DNA from: an uncultured Prevotella sp.
GTDB lineage: Bacteria > Bacteroidota > Bacteroidia > Bacteroidales > Bacteroidaceae
Direction of reading: 5' to 3'
Assembly: GCA_944321645.1 (NCBI GenBank)
Contig: CALUMB010000013.1
Coordinates: forward strand, 1-41,519
Length of the DNA stretch: 41,519 nt
Shown: one piece after another, positions 16,226 to 24,415 of the stretch
Layout: each line of letters opens with the position of its first letter
Numbering within the stretch: the first letter of the stretch is position 1
The notes under the pieces: generated by a model
Told to the model about the DNA's origin: nothing
Seen by the model: the letters and a program-made list of their open reading frames with translations, nothing else
Databases searched by the model: none
Made by a program: the position numbers and the translations under genes

Positions 16226-17802
16226 TTCTTCTCGTCTTTCTCTTCAAGCCTGTCCTGCGCCTCTATGGCGGCTCGCTTCATCTTCACTTCGTAGAGGTCG
16301 GTGCGGCGGTCGCGCAGGTTGCGCACGCTGCCGTAGGTGTGCAGCTCGTTGAGCAGGTCGAGGTCAACGTCCGACACGAGAATCATCTCCGTGTTGGGCG
16401 TGGCCTCGGCTCGCTTGCCGTCGTTGGGGAAGGCGAAGTCGCATGGCGTGAACACCGCCGACTGGGCGTACTGTATGTCCATGTTGTGGACGCGGGGCAG
16501 GTTGCCCACGCTGCCCGCTATGGCCACGAAGCACTCGTTCTCGATGGCGCGGGCCTGCGCGCAGACCCTCACGCGGGAGTATGCGTTCTGCGTGTCGGTC
16601 ATGAACGGCACGAAGAGAATCTGCATGCCGTCGGCCGCCATGAGCCGCGCCAGCTCGGGAAACTCCACGTCGTAGCACACGAGCACGCCTATGCGGGCGC
16701 AGTCGGTGTCGAAAGTCTGCACGAGGTTGCCGCCCGACAGGCCCCAGCTCTTCACCTCGTCGGGCGTGACGTGGATCTTCTCGTACATATCGTAGGAGCC
16801 GTCGCGGCGGCAGAGGAAGCCCACGTTGTAGAGCGAGCCGTCGGCCTTGACGTATGGCATGCTGCCGGTTATGATGTTGATGTTGTAGCTGATGGCCAGC
16901 TCCACGAAGCGGTCGCGCATCTGCTCGGTGTACTGCGCCAGTGCGCGGATGGACTGCGCCTCGCCCATGTCGTTGTACTTTGCCATGAGCGGCGCATTGA
17001 AGTACTCGGGGAAGAGTATGAAGTCGCTCTTGTAGTCGCTCACGGCGTCGACGAAGAACTCCACCTGCTCGAACACGTCGTCTATCGTGTGGTACGACCT
17101 CATCTGCCACTGCACCAGGCCCACGCGCACCATCGGCTTCTTGTCCACGTATGAGTCCGTGGGCGGCTGGTAGTAGATGTTGTCCCACTGCAGCAGCGTG
17201 GCGCAGTGCTTCGACTCCTCGTCGTTGGGCAGGTAGTTGCGTATGACGCGGCGCACGTGGAAGTCGTTGGACAGCTGGAACGTGAGCACGGGGTCGTAAA
17301 TCTCGCGCGAGCGCACTTTGTCGATGTACTCCTTTGGCCGCATGGTGTCGGCGTACTTGTGGTAGTTTGGTATGCGGCCCCCGAACATGATGGCCTTGAG
17401 GTTCAGCTTCTCGCAAAGCTCCTTGCGGTACTCGTACATGCGCCGGGCCAGGCGCAGGCCGCGGTAGTCGGGGTGGATGAACACCTCGATGCCGTAGAGT
17501 ATGTTCCCCTTGGGGTTGTGTGTGTTGAAAGTCTCGTTTCCCGTCACCTTGGCATAGGTGTGGTCGCCCTTCACCATGTCGTAGTCTACGATGATGCTCA
17601 GGGCGCAGCCCACTATGCGGTCGTCTACGGCCATGACCACCTGGCCTTCGGGGAAGATGTCTATGAGCTTCTTTATCTGCTCGCGCGTCCAGAACACGTC
17701 GTGGTCGGCGTATATGCGCTTGAACGACTTTGACAGCTCGGCGTAGTCCTCCATGCGGAGGTTGCGCAGCTCAACCTTGTTTATCTTGTGTGATTGTTCC
17801 AT
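16222..17802 (-). CDS. GNAT acetyltransferase - carbon-nitrogen hydrolase fusion
   Basis: The 526-residue protein joins two enzymes. Residues about 10-215 form a GNAT acetyltransferase, with the acetyl-CoA region around IEVFIHPDYRGLRLARRMYE (105-124). Residues about 225-500 form a nitrilase-superfamily hydrolase with the triad E266 (FPEYFNAP), K342 (EKIHVTPDE) and C376 (VLVCYDVEFPE). Fused proteins of this kind are a known family in Bacteroidetes and elsewhere, but their substrate is not established; an amidase-acetyltransferase cascade on one metabolite is plausible. I use the ATG at 17802; the frame also has a TTG six bases upstream. It is the first gene of the coupled unit with the phosphatase and glf, and has a promoter at 17913-17944. 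Confidence 0.92.
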   Translation of the reverse strand: MEQSHKINKVELRNLRMEDYAELSKSFKRIYADHDVFWTREQIKKLIDIFPEGQVVMAVDDRIVGCALSIIVDYDMVKGDHTYAKVTGNETFNTHNPKGNILYGIEVFIHPDYRGLRLARRMYEYRKELCEKLNLKAIMFGGRIPNYHKYADTMRPKEYIDKVRSREIYDPVLTFQLSNDFHVRRVIRNYLPNDEESKHCATLLQWDNIYYQPPTDSYVDKKPMVRVGLVQWQMRSYHTIDDVFEQVEFFVDAVSDYKSDFILFPEYFNAPLMAKYNDMGEAQSIRALAQYTEQMRDRFVELAISYNINIITGSMPYVKADGSLYNVGFLCRRDGSYDMYEKIHVTPDEVKSWGLSGGNLVQTFDTDCARIGVLVCYDVEFPELARLMAADGMQILFVPFMTDTQNAYSRVRVCAQARAIENECFVAIAGSVGNLPRVHNMDIQYAQSAVFTPCDFAFPNDGKRAEATPNTEMILVSDVDLDLLNELHTYGSVRNLRDRRTDLYEVKMKRAAIEAQDRLEEKDEKK

Positions 17803-17912
17803 TGCCAATGCTTGTCCACATTAAATATATACGGAATAGATATGCCGGATGCCCGCCGCCCGGCGGCAGGCTTGCGTAGTGCCTGCCACAGGCAGCGGCG
17901 GTTACCAGCTTG

Positions 17913-17944
17913 CAAAGTTATAACAAATCCGCTTAAAGCGGCAA
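17913..17944 (-). promoter_or_regulatory. Promoter of the GNAT-nitrilase / phosphatase / glf operon
   Basis: Minus-strand TAACTTTG at 17920-17913 with TTG at 17944-17942, spacing 21 bases, slightly longer than the ideal 19. It lies about 110 bases upstream of the start at 17802. Confidence 0.6.
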
Positions 17945-18101
17945 CAAAACGCGGCAATATTCGGAATTATTGCTACCTTTGCAGGCGATGGGCCTGCGCC
18001 GGGCGATAGTCGGGCAAGCTGCCGCTGCCTTGGCCAGGCCGCAAGCCGCCGCTGCCGCCGCAGCGCCGCCATAGGGTGGGGCGGGGAAAAGGCCACCCGC
18101 C

Positions 18102-18320
18102 GTTAACACTTTTAACTTAACGCCTGCCGAAACGCGCCCCCTTGCGCAACCTCTTGGCGCACAGCGAGTTGCGAGACGTGCCGTTTTGGCCTCCAAAATG
18201 GGCCGTTTCGGCCTCTAAAACGGCCCGTCTCGCAATGCAAAACGGCACGTTTCAGGAGGCGAAACGGCCTTGTGTTAAAACCAAGGCGGCGCGGGGCGGT
18301 TTTTAGTTACATATTTGCAA
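18102..18320 (+). repeat. Dispersed 220-bp repeat, copy 1
   Basis: Runs from TTAACACTTTTAACTTAACG to TACATATTTGCAA and aligns over its whole length with 36008-36225. The inner part is built of degenerate units of about 22 bases around AAACGGCACGTTTCAGG and GCCGTTTTGG. A GTGTTAAA segment and a CATATTTGCAA end are shared by both full copies. It lies 5' of a plus-strand gene, as copy 36008-36225 does. Confidence 0.8.
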
Positions 18321-18473
18321 CTAACCCGCGCCTGCCCTGCCGACACCAGCAGCGCGGCTGCCGCTGCCCCCTTTCCGCCTGCTTTTTGCCCCTTCAGGTG
18401 GCCGCGCGGTGGCTTTTCAGGCAAAAAAACAAGGTTTTCGCGCCACCTTGGCATACGAATCGGGATTTTTCAG

Positions 18474-18481
18474 TACCTTTG
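18474..18481 (+). promoter_or_regulatory. -7 box for the GH43-like gene
   Basis: TACCTTTG lies 57 bases upstream of the start at 18539; the nearest TTG (18448-18450) is 23 bases before it, longer than ideal. Confidence 0.5.
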
Positions 18482-18538
18482 CCCGTAGATAAGCCGTGCC
18501 TCGCGGCAACGTGACTACAAACAAAAACCTACGATAGA

Positions 18539-19582
18539 ATGACGAGAAAACGATCCATGGCCGCGCTTGCGGCACTGTGCCTGTGCCTCGGTGCGGCGGC
18601 AGGCAGCGGGCAAGTGCCCGAAGAGAAGGACATGGGAGCCTACCTCATGGTCTACCACAAGGACGCCGACCACGGCCTGCACATGGCCATCAGCTACGAC
18701 GGCTATGAGTTCAAGGCCCTCAACGGCGACAAGCCCGTGATAGCCGGCGACACCATCGCCGAGCAGAAGGGCATACGCGACCCGCACATCTTCCGCGGGC
18801 CGGACGGCGCGTTCTACCTGTCGATGACCGACCTGCACGTGTTCGCCAAGCAGAAGGGCCTGCGCGACACCGAGTGGCAGCGCGACGGCAAGCAGTTCGG
18901 GTGGGGCAACAACCGCGCACTCGTGCTGATGAAGTCTCGCGACCTGGTGAACTGGAGCCGCGCCAACATACGCGTCGACCAGCTCTCGCCCGACCTTGCC
19001 GACATAGGCTGCGCCTGGGCGCCGGCCACGGCCTACGACTACGAGAAGCAGAAGCTGATGGTGTTCTTCACCATGCGCCACCGCACGCAGAAGTGCAAGC
19101 TGTACTACTGCTACGTGAACGACGACTACAACAAGGTGGAGACGCTGCCCAAGGTGCTCTTCGAGTACCCGAAGAAGGACTGCGAGGCCATTGACGGCGA
19201 CATAACCTACGCCGACGGCACCTACCACCTGTTCTACTGCTCGCACGACGGCACCGCCGGCGTGAAGCAGGCCACGAGCAAAGGCATCACCGGGCCGTGG
19301 CAGTACGACAGCACCTATTGCGACTTCGAGCGCGTGGGCTGCGAGGCTCCGCACGTCTACAAGCTCATAGGGCAGCGCAAGTGGATTCTGATGTACGACA
19401 TATACCGCGTCAACCCCCACAACTTCGGCTTCGCCGAGACCACCGACCTGAAGGAGTTCAAGAACCTGGGCCACTTCGACCGGGGCGTGATGCGCCGCGA
19501 GGGCTTCAGCGAACAGAAGCACGGGGCCGTGGTGTGGCTCACCAAGGAGGAGGCCAAGAGGCTCGAAGAGCGCTGGCCATAG
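18539..19582 (+). CDS. Secreted glycoside hydrolase, GH43-like beta-propeller
   Basis: This 347-residue protein has an N-terminal signal peptide (to about residue 25) and then a five-bladed-propeller hydrolase of the GH43 type, which cleaves arabinose- or xylose-containing glycans. Supporting motifs: GIRDPHIFRGPDGAFYLSMT at 79-97 with the candidate base D81, GCAWAPATAYDYEKQKLMVF (158-177), the acidic segment CEAIDGDITYADGTYHLFY (215-233) and WILMYDIYR near the C-terminus. The exact subfamily and substrate cannot be fixed by eye; GH117-like enzymes share the fold. It is not part of a SusC/SusD locus here. It has its own -7 box, and inverted repeats overlap and follow its stop codon. Confidence 0.8.
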   Translation: MTRKRSMAALAALCLCLGAAAGSGQVPEEKDMGAYLMVYHKDADHGLHMAISYDGYEFKALNGDKPVIAGDTIAEQKGIRDPHIFRGPDGAFYLSMTDLHVFAKQKGLRDTEWQRDGKQFGWGNNRALVLMKSRDLVNWSRANIRVDQLSPDLADIGCAWAPATAYDYEKQKLMVFFTMRHRTQKCKLYYCYVNDDYNKVETLPKVLFEYPKKDCEAIDGDITYADGTYHLFYCSHDGTAGVKQATSKGITGPWQYDSTYCDFERVGCEAPHVYKLIGQRKWILMYDIYRVNPHNFGFAETTDLKEFKNLGHFDRGVMRREGFSEQKHGAVVWLTKEEAKRLEERWP

Positions 19583-19638
19583 TGCCTAAGGCCACTATGA
19601 ATCATATAAGTCCTATAAGCCCTATAAGCCTTATAGGG
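19578..19638 (+). terminator. Two small hairpins after the GH43-like gene
   Basis: CATAGTGCC...GGCCACTATG (19578-19599) overlaps the stop codon, and CCCTATAA-GCC-TTATAGGG (19620-19638) follows, preceded by direct repeats of CCTATAAG. There is no strong U-tract, so termination is likely but not certain. Confidence 0.45.
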
Positions 19639-19674
19639 CAAATTGATTAAACAAACCAACAGAAAACCAGCAAG

Positions 19675-20175
19675 ATGGAAATAGATAAACAGGAGCGTAT
19701 GCGCCGCGCCGAGGGGCTGTTCATGCAGGGCTTCAACTGCTCGCAGGCCGTTGTGGCGGCCTTTGCCGACGTCTACGGGATGCCCCAGGCCGAGGCGCTT
19801 AGGGTGAGCGCCGGCCTTGGCGCGGGCATAGGGCGCATGAGGCAGACGTGCGGCACGGTGTGCGGCATGGCCGTGCTGGCCGGGCTTGACTGCGGCTCGG
19901 CCACGCCCGGCGACCGCCAGGGCAAGTCGGGCTGCTATAAGGTGGTGCAGCAACTGGCCGAAGAGTTCCGCCGCGAGCACGGCTCGATAATCTGCTCCGA
20001 ACTGCTCCAGCTCAAAAAGGGCGCACCGCTCGACTACGAGGCGTCGGAGCGCACTGCCGAATACTACAAGGCCCGCCCCTGCGTGAGGCAGGTAATATCG
20101 GCTGCGAGGATATACAGCGAGTATCTCGAAGGCAAGCAGGGGCAGGGCCGGGAGCCGCAGGTGCAGCAGGATTGA
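19675..20175 (+). CDS. C_GCAxxG_C_C family redox protein
   Basis: This 166-residue cytoplasmic protein belongs to the C_GCAxxG_C_C family, small proteins proposed to be redox-active or to hold metal. The conserved cysteines are seen in FNCSQAVVAAF (residues 20-30), the core RQTCGTVCGMAV near 56-67, SIICSELL near 104-111 and the late RPCVRQV near 134-140. In this copy the core reads CGTVCGM where the family name implies GCA. No substrate is known for the family. The C-terminal tail is Gln-rich (GKQGQGREPQVQQD) and probably disordered. It lies 78 bases before the OPT transporter on the same strand and may be co-transcribed with it; no separate -7 box was found for either gene. Confidence 0.85.
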   Translation: MEIDKQERMRRAEGLFMQGFNCSQAVVAAFADVYGMPQAEALRVSAGLGAGIGRMRQTCGTVCGMAVLAGLDCGSATPGDRQGKSGCYKVVQQLAEEFRREHGSIICSELLQLKKGAPLDYEASERTAEYYKARPCVRQVISAARIYSEYLEGKQGQGREPQVQQD

Positions 20176-20253
20176 TAGAGATTCCTTCCGCCCCTATGGC
20201 TCTTAAGCGTCCTGTCCGCGCCAAAAAAACAAAGAAACCAACCAAAGAAACCA

Positions 20254-22248
20254 ATGGAAAATAAAGAAAACGAAAGACTCCAGCTGCCTGAAAACGCTTT
20301 CAGGGAGCTGAAAGACGGCGAACGCTACGAGCCGGTGATGAACCCGCGCGGGGTCTACCCCGAAGTGAACGGCTGGTCGGTGACGTGGGGCGTGCTCATG
20401 GCCATGCTCTTCTCCGCCGCCGCCGCCTACCTCGGCCTTAAGGTGGGCCAGGTGTTCGAGGCCGCCATCCCGATAGCAATCATAGCCGTGGGCGTATCGA
20501 CGGCGGCCAAGCGCAGCAAGGCCCTGGGCGAGAACGTCATCATACAGAGCATCGGCGCCTGCTCGGGCGCCATCGTGGCAGGCTCCATCTTCACCCTGCC
20601 GGCCATCTACATCCTGCAAGCCAAGTACCCGGAGATGAGCGCGTCGTTCCTCAAGATGTTCATGGCGTCGCTGTTGGGCGGCATCATCGGCATACTGTTC
20701 CTCATCCCCTTCCGCAAGTATTTCGTGAGCGATATGCACGGGAAGTACCCCTTCCCCGAGGCCACGGCCACCACGCAGGTGCTCGTGAGCGGCGCGAAGG
20801 GCGGCGGGCAGGCCAAGCCCCTGCTCTTCGCGGGGCTTATAGGCGGGCTTTACGACTTCATCGTGGCCACGTTCGGCCTGTGGAACGAGAACTTCACCAC
20901 GCGCGTCGTCGGCGCGGGCGAGATGCTGGCCGAGAAGGCAAAGCTCGTGTTCAAGGTGAACACCGGCGCGGCAGTGCTCGGCCTGGGCTACATCGTGGGC
21001 CTTAAGTACGCGCTGATCATCTGCCTCGGCTCGCTGGCCGTGTGGTGGCTCATCGTGCCGGGCATGGCGCTGCTGTTCGGCGACACGGTGCTGAACGCCT
21101 GGAACCCGTCGATAACCACCGCCGTGGGCGACATGAGCCCGGAGCAAATCTTTACCGAATACGGCAAGAGCATCGGCATTGGCGGCATTGCCATGGCCGG
21201 CATCATAGGCATAATAAAGTCGTGGGACATAATTAAGAGCGCCGTCGGGCTGGCCGCGCGGGAGATGAAGGGCGGCAAGTCGGTGGAGAAGGACGTGCCG
21301 CGCACGCAGCGCGACATATCGTTTAAGGTGATAGCCATAGGCTCGCTGCTGACGCTTGTGGCCATATTCCTCTTCTTCCTCTTCGGCGTGATGGACGGAA
21401 ACATGCTCTTCGCCCTCGTGGGCATAGTGCTCGTGGCCGTCATAGCCTTCCTGTTCACCACCGTTGCGGCCAACGCCATTGCCATAGTGGGCAGCAACCC
21501 CGTGTCGGGCATGACGCTCATGACGCTCATACTGGCCTCGGTGGTGATGGTGGCCGTGGGGCTTAGCGGCACGGGCGGCATGGTGGCCGCCCTCGTGATG
21601 GGCGGCGTGGTGTGTACGGCGCTGTCGATGTCGGGCTGCTTCATCACCGACCTGAAGATTGGCTACTGGCTCGGCACGACGCCGAAGAAGCAGGAGACGT
21701 GGAAGTTCCTCGGCACGCTGGTGTCCGCAGCCACCGTGGGCGGCGTGATGATGCTGCTCAACGAGACCTACGGGTTCAGCAGCGGGCAGCTCGCCGCGCC
21801 GCAGGCCAACGCCATGGCCGCCGTGATCGACCCGCTCATGAGCGGCGTGGGCGCACCCTGGGTGCTCTACGGCATCGGTGCGCTGATAGCCATCGTGCTC
21901 ACGCTATGCGGCGTTCCGGCCCTGGCCTTCGCCCTCGGAATGTTCATACCGATGGAGCTTAACATCCCGCTGCTCGTGGGCGGGGCCATCAACTGGTATG
22001 TGACCACGCGCTCGAAGGACGCCAAGGTGAACGCCGAGCGCGGCGAGAAGGGCAACCTGCTGGCATCGGGCTTCATAGCCGGCGGCGCGCTCATGGGCGT
22101 GGTGAGCGCCCTGCTGCGCTTCTGCGGCGTGAGCTTCGACTACTCGGCCTGGTGGGCCAACCCGCTGTCGGAGGTGTGCGCGCTCGTGGCCTACGTGCTG
22201 CTGATAACGTATTTCATACGCGCCACGAAGGTGGAGAAGGCTGCCTGA
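20254..22248 (+). CDS. OPT family oligopeptide/metal-chelate transporter
   Basis: This 664-residue inner-membrane protein is an OPT-family carrier, which in bacteria is usually assigned to oligopeptide or peptide-metal uptake. Many hydrophobic segments of transmembrane length are visible, beginning with VTWGVLMAMLFSAAAAYLGL near residue 43. Family segments include LGLKVGQVFEAAIPIAI, the KYPFPEATATTQVLVSG loop (near 166-182), IVGSNPVSGMTLMTLI in the second half and a GCFITDLKIGYWLGTTPKKQ loop. Length and order are complete. A strong hairpin terminator follows 30 bases downstream. The actual substrate is not deducible from sequence. Confidence 0.95.
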   Translation: MENKENERLQLPENAFRELKDGERYEPVMNPRGVYPEVNGWSVTWGVLMAMLFSAAAAYLGLKVGQVFEAAIPIAIIAVGVSTAAKRSKALGENVIIQSIGACSGAIVAGSIFTLPAIYILQAKYPEMSASFLKMFMASLLGGIIGILFLIPFRKYFVSDMHGKYPFPEATATTQVLVSGAKGGGQAKPLLFAGLIGGLYDFIVATFGLWNENFTTRVVGAGEMLAEKAKLVFKVNTGAAVLGLGYIVGLKYALIICLGSLAVWWLIVPGMALLFGDTVLNAWNPSITTAVGDMSPEQIFTEYGKSIGIGGIAMAGIIGIIKSWDIIKSAVGLAAREMKGGKSVEKDVPRTQRDISFKVIAIGSLLTLVAIFLFFLFGVMDGNMLFALVGIVLVAVIAFLFTTVAANAIAIVGSNPVSGMTLMTLILASVVMVAVGLSGTGGMVAALVMGGVVCTALSMSGCFITDLKIGYWLGTTPKKQETWKFLGTLVSAATVGGVMMLLNETYGFSSGQLAAPQANAMAAVIDPLMSGVGAPWVLYGIGALIAIVLTLCGVPALAFALGMFIPMELNIPLLVGGAINWYVTTRSKDAKVNAERGEKGNLLASGFIAGGALMGVVSALLRFCGVSFDYSAWWANPLSEVCALVAYVLLITYFIRATKVEKAA

Positions 22249-22277
22249 GGCTGCGGCCGCGTGTCGGCGCATAACGC

Positions 22278-22313
22278 GAAACAGGCTGCGCACATCGGTG
22301 CGCAGCCTGTTTC
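22278..22313 (+). terminator. Strong hairpin terminator of the OPT gene
   Basis: A perfect 16-base inverted repeat (22278-22293 and 22298-22313) with the loop ATCG; the right arm ends in TTTC followed by ATTCTAT. Confidence 0.85.
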
Positions 22314-22410
22314 ATTCTATCTCCCACCCAAGGGCGTTGCGGGCCTTGTCGGGGTTGGCCTCGAGGTACCGCCGGTACCACAGCAGCTCCGCGCCGCCAG
22401 TCCATGCCAT
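22312..22410 (-). pseudogene. C-terminal protein fragment of unknown origin
   Basis: A 32-residue frame (MAWTGGAELLWYRRYLEANP, then DKARNALGWEIE and stop) has good coding composition but is too short for a domain and has no promoter. It lies downstream of the WYL-like remnant in another frame. I do not recognise the parent family. It may be the tail of the same decayed locus or of a second deleted gene. Confidence 0.4.
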
Positions 22411-22440
22411 CGCTCCGGCGGGATGCCCCATCCCTCGCTG

Positions 22441-22629
22441 CTATCCATGGGCGAGGTGCCGTCGGGCACCTCGCCTGCGGCTTATGCCCGTGGCCGAGCC
22501 GGTGCTGTCGAGCAGGGTGCGCGAGCACTCCTCCACGAGGTCTTCTATGTAAAACCTGCGCCGCCAGCCACGGCTGAAGCAGCGGTCGAGGGCGAGGTAG
22601 CGCGTCATGGCGTTCTTGTTGCGTGACAT
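22441..22629 (-). pseudogene. N-terminal remnant of a WYL-domain transcriptional regulator
   Basis: The frame starts MSRNKNAMTRYLALDRCFSR and continues with FYIEDLVEECSRTLLDSTGS up to ATGISRRR, which is the standard opening (winged-helix part) of Bacteroidales WYL-domain regulators, normally about 300 residues long. After GISRRR, where the family continues with the recognition helix, the sequence changes abruptly at a perfect 11-base palindrome (22450-22475) and stops after 62 residues. A promoter (22679-22711) is still in place. This is a deletion remnant, not a working regulator. Confidence 0.6.
22450..22475. repeat. Perfect palindrome at the break point of the WYL remnant
   Basis: GGCGAGGTGCC and GGCACCTCGCC pair exactly around a 4-base loop. 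The hairpin lies exactly where the remnant leaves its family sequence and could mark a deletion or insertion junction. Confidence 0.7.
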
Positions 22630-22678
22630 AAGGCTGACGTTTGAGATTGTTTTCCCACCTTGTCTGGCGGGTTGGCGG

Positions 22679-22711
22679 CAAAGTTATGGATTTAAAAGCG
22701 GGCGGAAGCAA
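22679..22711 (-). promoter_or_regulatory. Residual promoter of the WYL remnant
   Basis: Minus-strand TAACTTTG at 22686-22679 and TTG at 22711-22709 (spacing 22), 50 bases before the remnant start. Confidence 0.5.
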
Positions 22712-22916
22712 TTCTGCGGGCAAAGCGTTTGGCCGCCGCCGCAAGCGTTTTTTGGCTGGCAGGCTGCGGGCAACGCCACCATGGCACGGCCTCGCAGGCG
22801 CAATGGCGGCAACCTTTGCCGTGGGGCGGCTGCGCCGGGGGATTGGGGGCAGGCCACATTCACGCCCGTTTGCGCCATCTTTTACCGCAGAAGCATAAAA
22901 AAATGGGCGTCGGCAA

Positions 22917-22946
22917 TTGCCGTTAAGGGTAAAATATGTATATTTG
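22917..22946 (+). promoter_or_regulatory. Bacteroidetes-type promoter for the U32-sufE unit
   Basis: TTG at 22917-22919 and TATATTTG at 22939-22946, spacing 19, about 107 bases upstream of the U32 start. Confidence 0.7.
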
Positions 22947-23052
22947 CAGGCAATAACATTCCCCCGCCGCAGGGGGAACGGCAACATACAAACGTTTAAC
23001 CGATGCCCCATCGCCTGCGGACGGTGGGCATTTTCATAACACAGCAAGACGC

Positions 23053-24321
23053 ATGGATGACGCAAACACCACAGGGCAGGCTCTTACAGACTACGAGATA
23101 ATGGCGCCGGTAGGCTCGCGCGAGAGCCTCGCGGCGGCCATACAGGCCGGCGCGGGGTCTGTCTACTTCGGCATAGGCCGCCTGAACATGAGGGCCCACT
23201 CGGCCAACACGTTCACCATAGGCGACCTGCGCGACATTGCCGCCGAGTGCGCCGCCCACGGCATACGCACCTACCTTACCGTCAACACAATCATCTACGA
23301 CGAGGACATGGACGCCATGCGCGAGGCCGTGGACGCCGCCCGCGAGGCCGGCATAACGGCCGTGATAGCCAGCGACGTGGCCGTGATGGAGCACTGCCGC
23401 CGCGTGGGCATGGAGGTACACCTCTCCACGCAGCTCAACATAAGCAACACCGAGGCCCTGCGCTTCTATTCGCGCTACGCCGACGTGGCCGTGCTGGCGC
23501 GCGAGCTGCGCCTGGAGCAGGTGGCGGAGATACACCGCCGCATCGAGGAGGAGCGCATCTGCGGCCCCGGCGGGCAGCCCGTGAGGATAGAGATGTTCTG
23601 CCACGGCGCACTGTGCATGGCCGTGAGCGGCAAGTGCTACATGAGCCTCGACAACGCAGGGCGCTCGGCCAACCGGGGCGAGTGCGTGCAGGTGTGCCGC
23701 CGGTCGTACACCGTGACCGACACGGAGACTGGCTGCCAGCTTGAGATTGACAACAAATACATAATGAGCCCGAAGGACCTCAAGACCATACGCTTCATCG
23801 ACCGCATGATGGATGCCGGCGTGAGGGTGTTCAAGATAGAGGGCAGGGCGCGGGGCCCGGAGTACGTCTACACCGTGGTGGGCTGCTATAAGGAGGCCAT
23901 ACAGGCCGTGCTCGACGGCACGTTCACCGAGGAGCGCAAGGACGAGTGGGACCGCAGGCTCGCCACGGTGTTCAACCGCGGCTTCTGGGACGGCTACTAC
24001 CAAGGTCAGGCCCTCGGCGAATGGAACAACCGCTACGGCTCCTGCGCCACCGAGCGCAAGGTCTACGTGGGCCGCGGACTGAAGTATTTCTCCAAGTTGG
24101 GCGTGGCCGAGTTCAGCGTAGACGCCGCCGAGTTCTCCGTGGGCGACAAGATGCTCGTCACCGGGCCTACCACAGGCGTGATGTATGTCACCCCGGAGGA
24201 AATACACGACGACGCCGGGGCGGTGCAGACGGCACGCCAAGGCAGCCGCGTGGCCTTCCGCGTGCCGGCCAAGGTGCGCCCCAGCGACAAGCTGTTCCGC
24301 ATTGACAGCACCGCCGAATGA
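23053..24321 (+). CDS. U32 family protein (TrhP/RlhA-like)
   Basis: The 422-residue protein belongs to the U32 'peptidase' family. Characterised members (TrhP, RlhA) take part in hydroxylation of tRNA wobble uridine or 23S rRNA cytidine, not in proteolysis; some older members are collagenase-like. The N-terminal TIM-barrel segments EIMAPVGSRESLAAAIQAGA and VYFGIGRLNMRA are present, as is the signature E180-M-F-C183-HGAL-C188 followed by SGKCYMS and RGECVQVCRR, whose cysteines probably bind an iron-sulfur cluster. KIEGRARGPEYVYTVVGCYK is also typical. sufE follows 94 bases downstream on the same strand, which fits a need for Fe-S assembly, though co-location alone is weak evidence. Confidence 0.92.
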   Translation: MDDANTTGQALTDYEIMAPVGSRESLAAAIQAGAGSVYFGIGRLNMRAHSANTFTIGDLRDIAAECAAHGIRTYLTVNTIIYDEDMDAMREAVDAAREAGITAVIASDVAVMEHCRRVGMEVHLSTQLNISNTEALRFYSRYADVAVLARELRLEQVAEIHRRIEEERICGPGGQPVRIEMFCHGALCMAVSGKCYMSLDNAGRSANRGECVQVCRRSYTVTDTETGCQLEIDNKYIMSPKDLKTIRFIDRMMDAGVRVFKIEGRARGPEYVYTVVGCYKEAIQAVLDGTFTEERKDEWDRRLATVFNRGFWDGYYQGQALGEWNNRYGSCATERKVYVGRGLKYFSKLGVAEFSVDAAEFSVGDKMLVTGPTTGVMYVTPEEIHDDAGAVQTARQGSRVAFRVPAKVRPSDKLFRIDSTAE

Positions 24322-24415
24322 GCCGCGCGGCACACCTGCCCGTGGCCAGCGGCCGCCCGATGGCGTGCTGCCGGGCGTGGGGCAATGCAGGAAATAAAAC
24401 AAAAGACAATCGAAT

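Larger units (their letters stand above)
17803..18538. other. 736-bp intergenic region between divergent genes
   Basis: Carries the minus-strand promoter of the GNAT operon (17913-17944), a plus-strand TACCTTTG at about 17976, a full copy of the dispersed 220-bp repeat (18102-18320) and the plus-strand -7 box for the hydrolase gene (18474-18481). Frames read through here are compositionally biased and have no family match I recognise; I call no gene. Confidence 0.6.
22249..23052. other. 804-bp region with a terminator and gene remnants
   Basis: Holds the OPT terminator (22278-22313), two minus-strand protein remnants (22312-22410 and 22441-22629) with a strong palindrome between them, the old minus-strand promoter (22679-22711), GC-rich sequence without a recognisable gene (about 22715-22900) and the U32 promoter (22917-22946). 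Confidence 0.6.
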
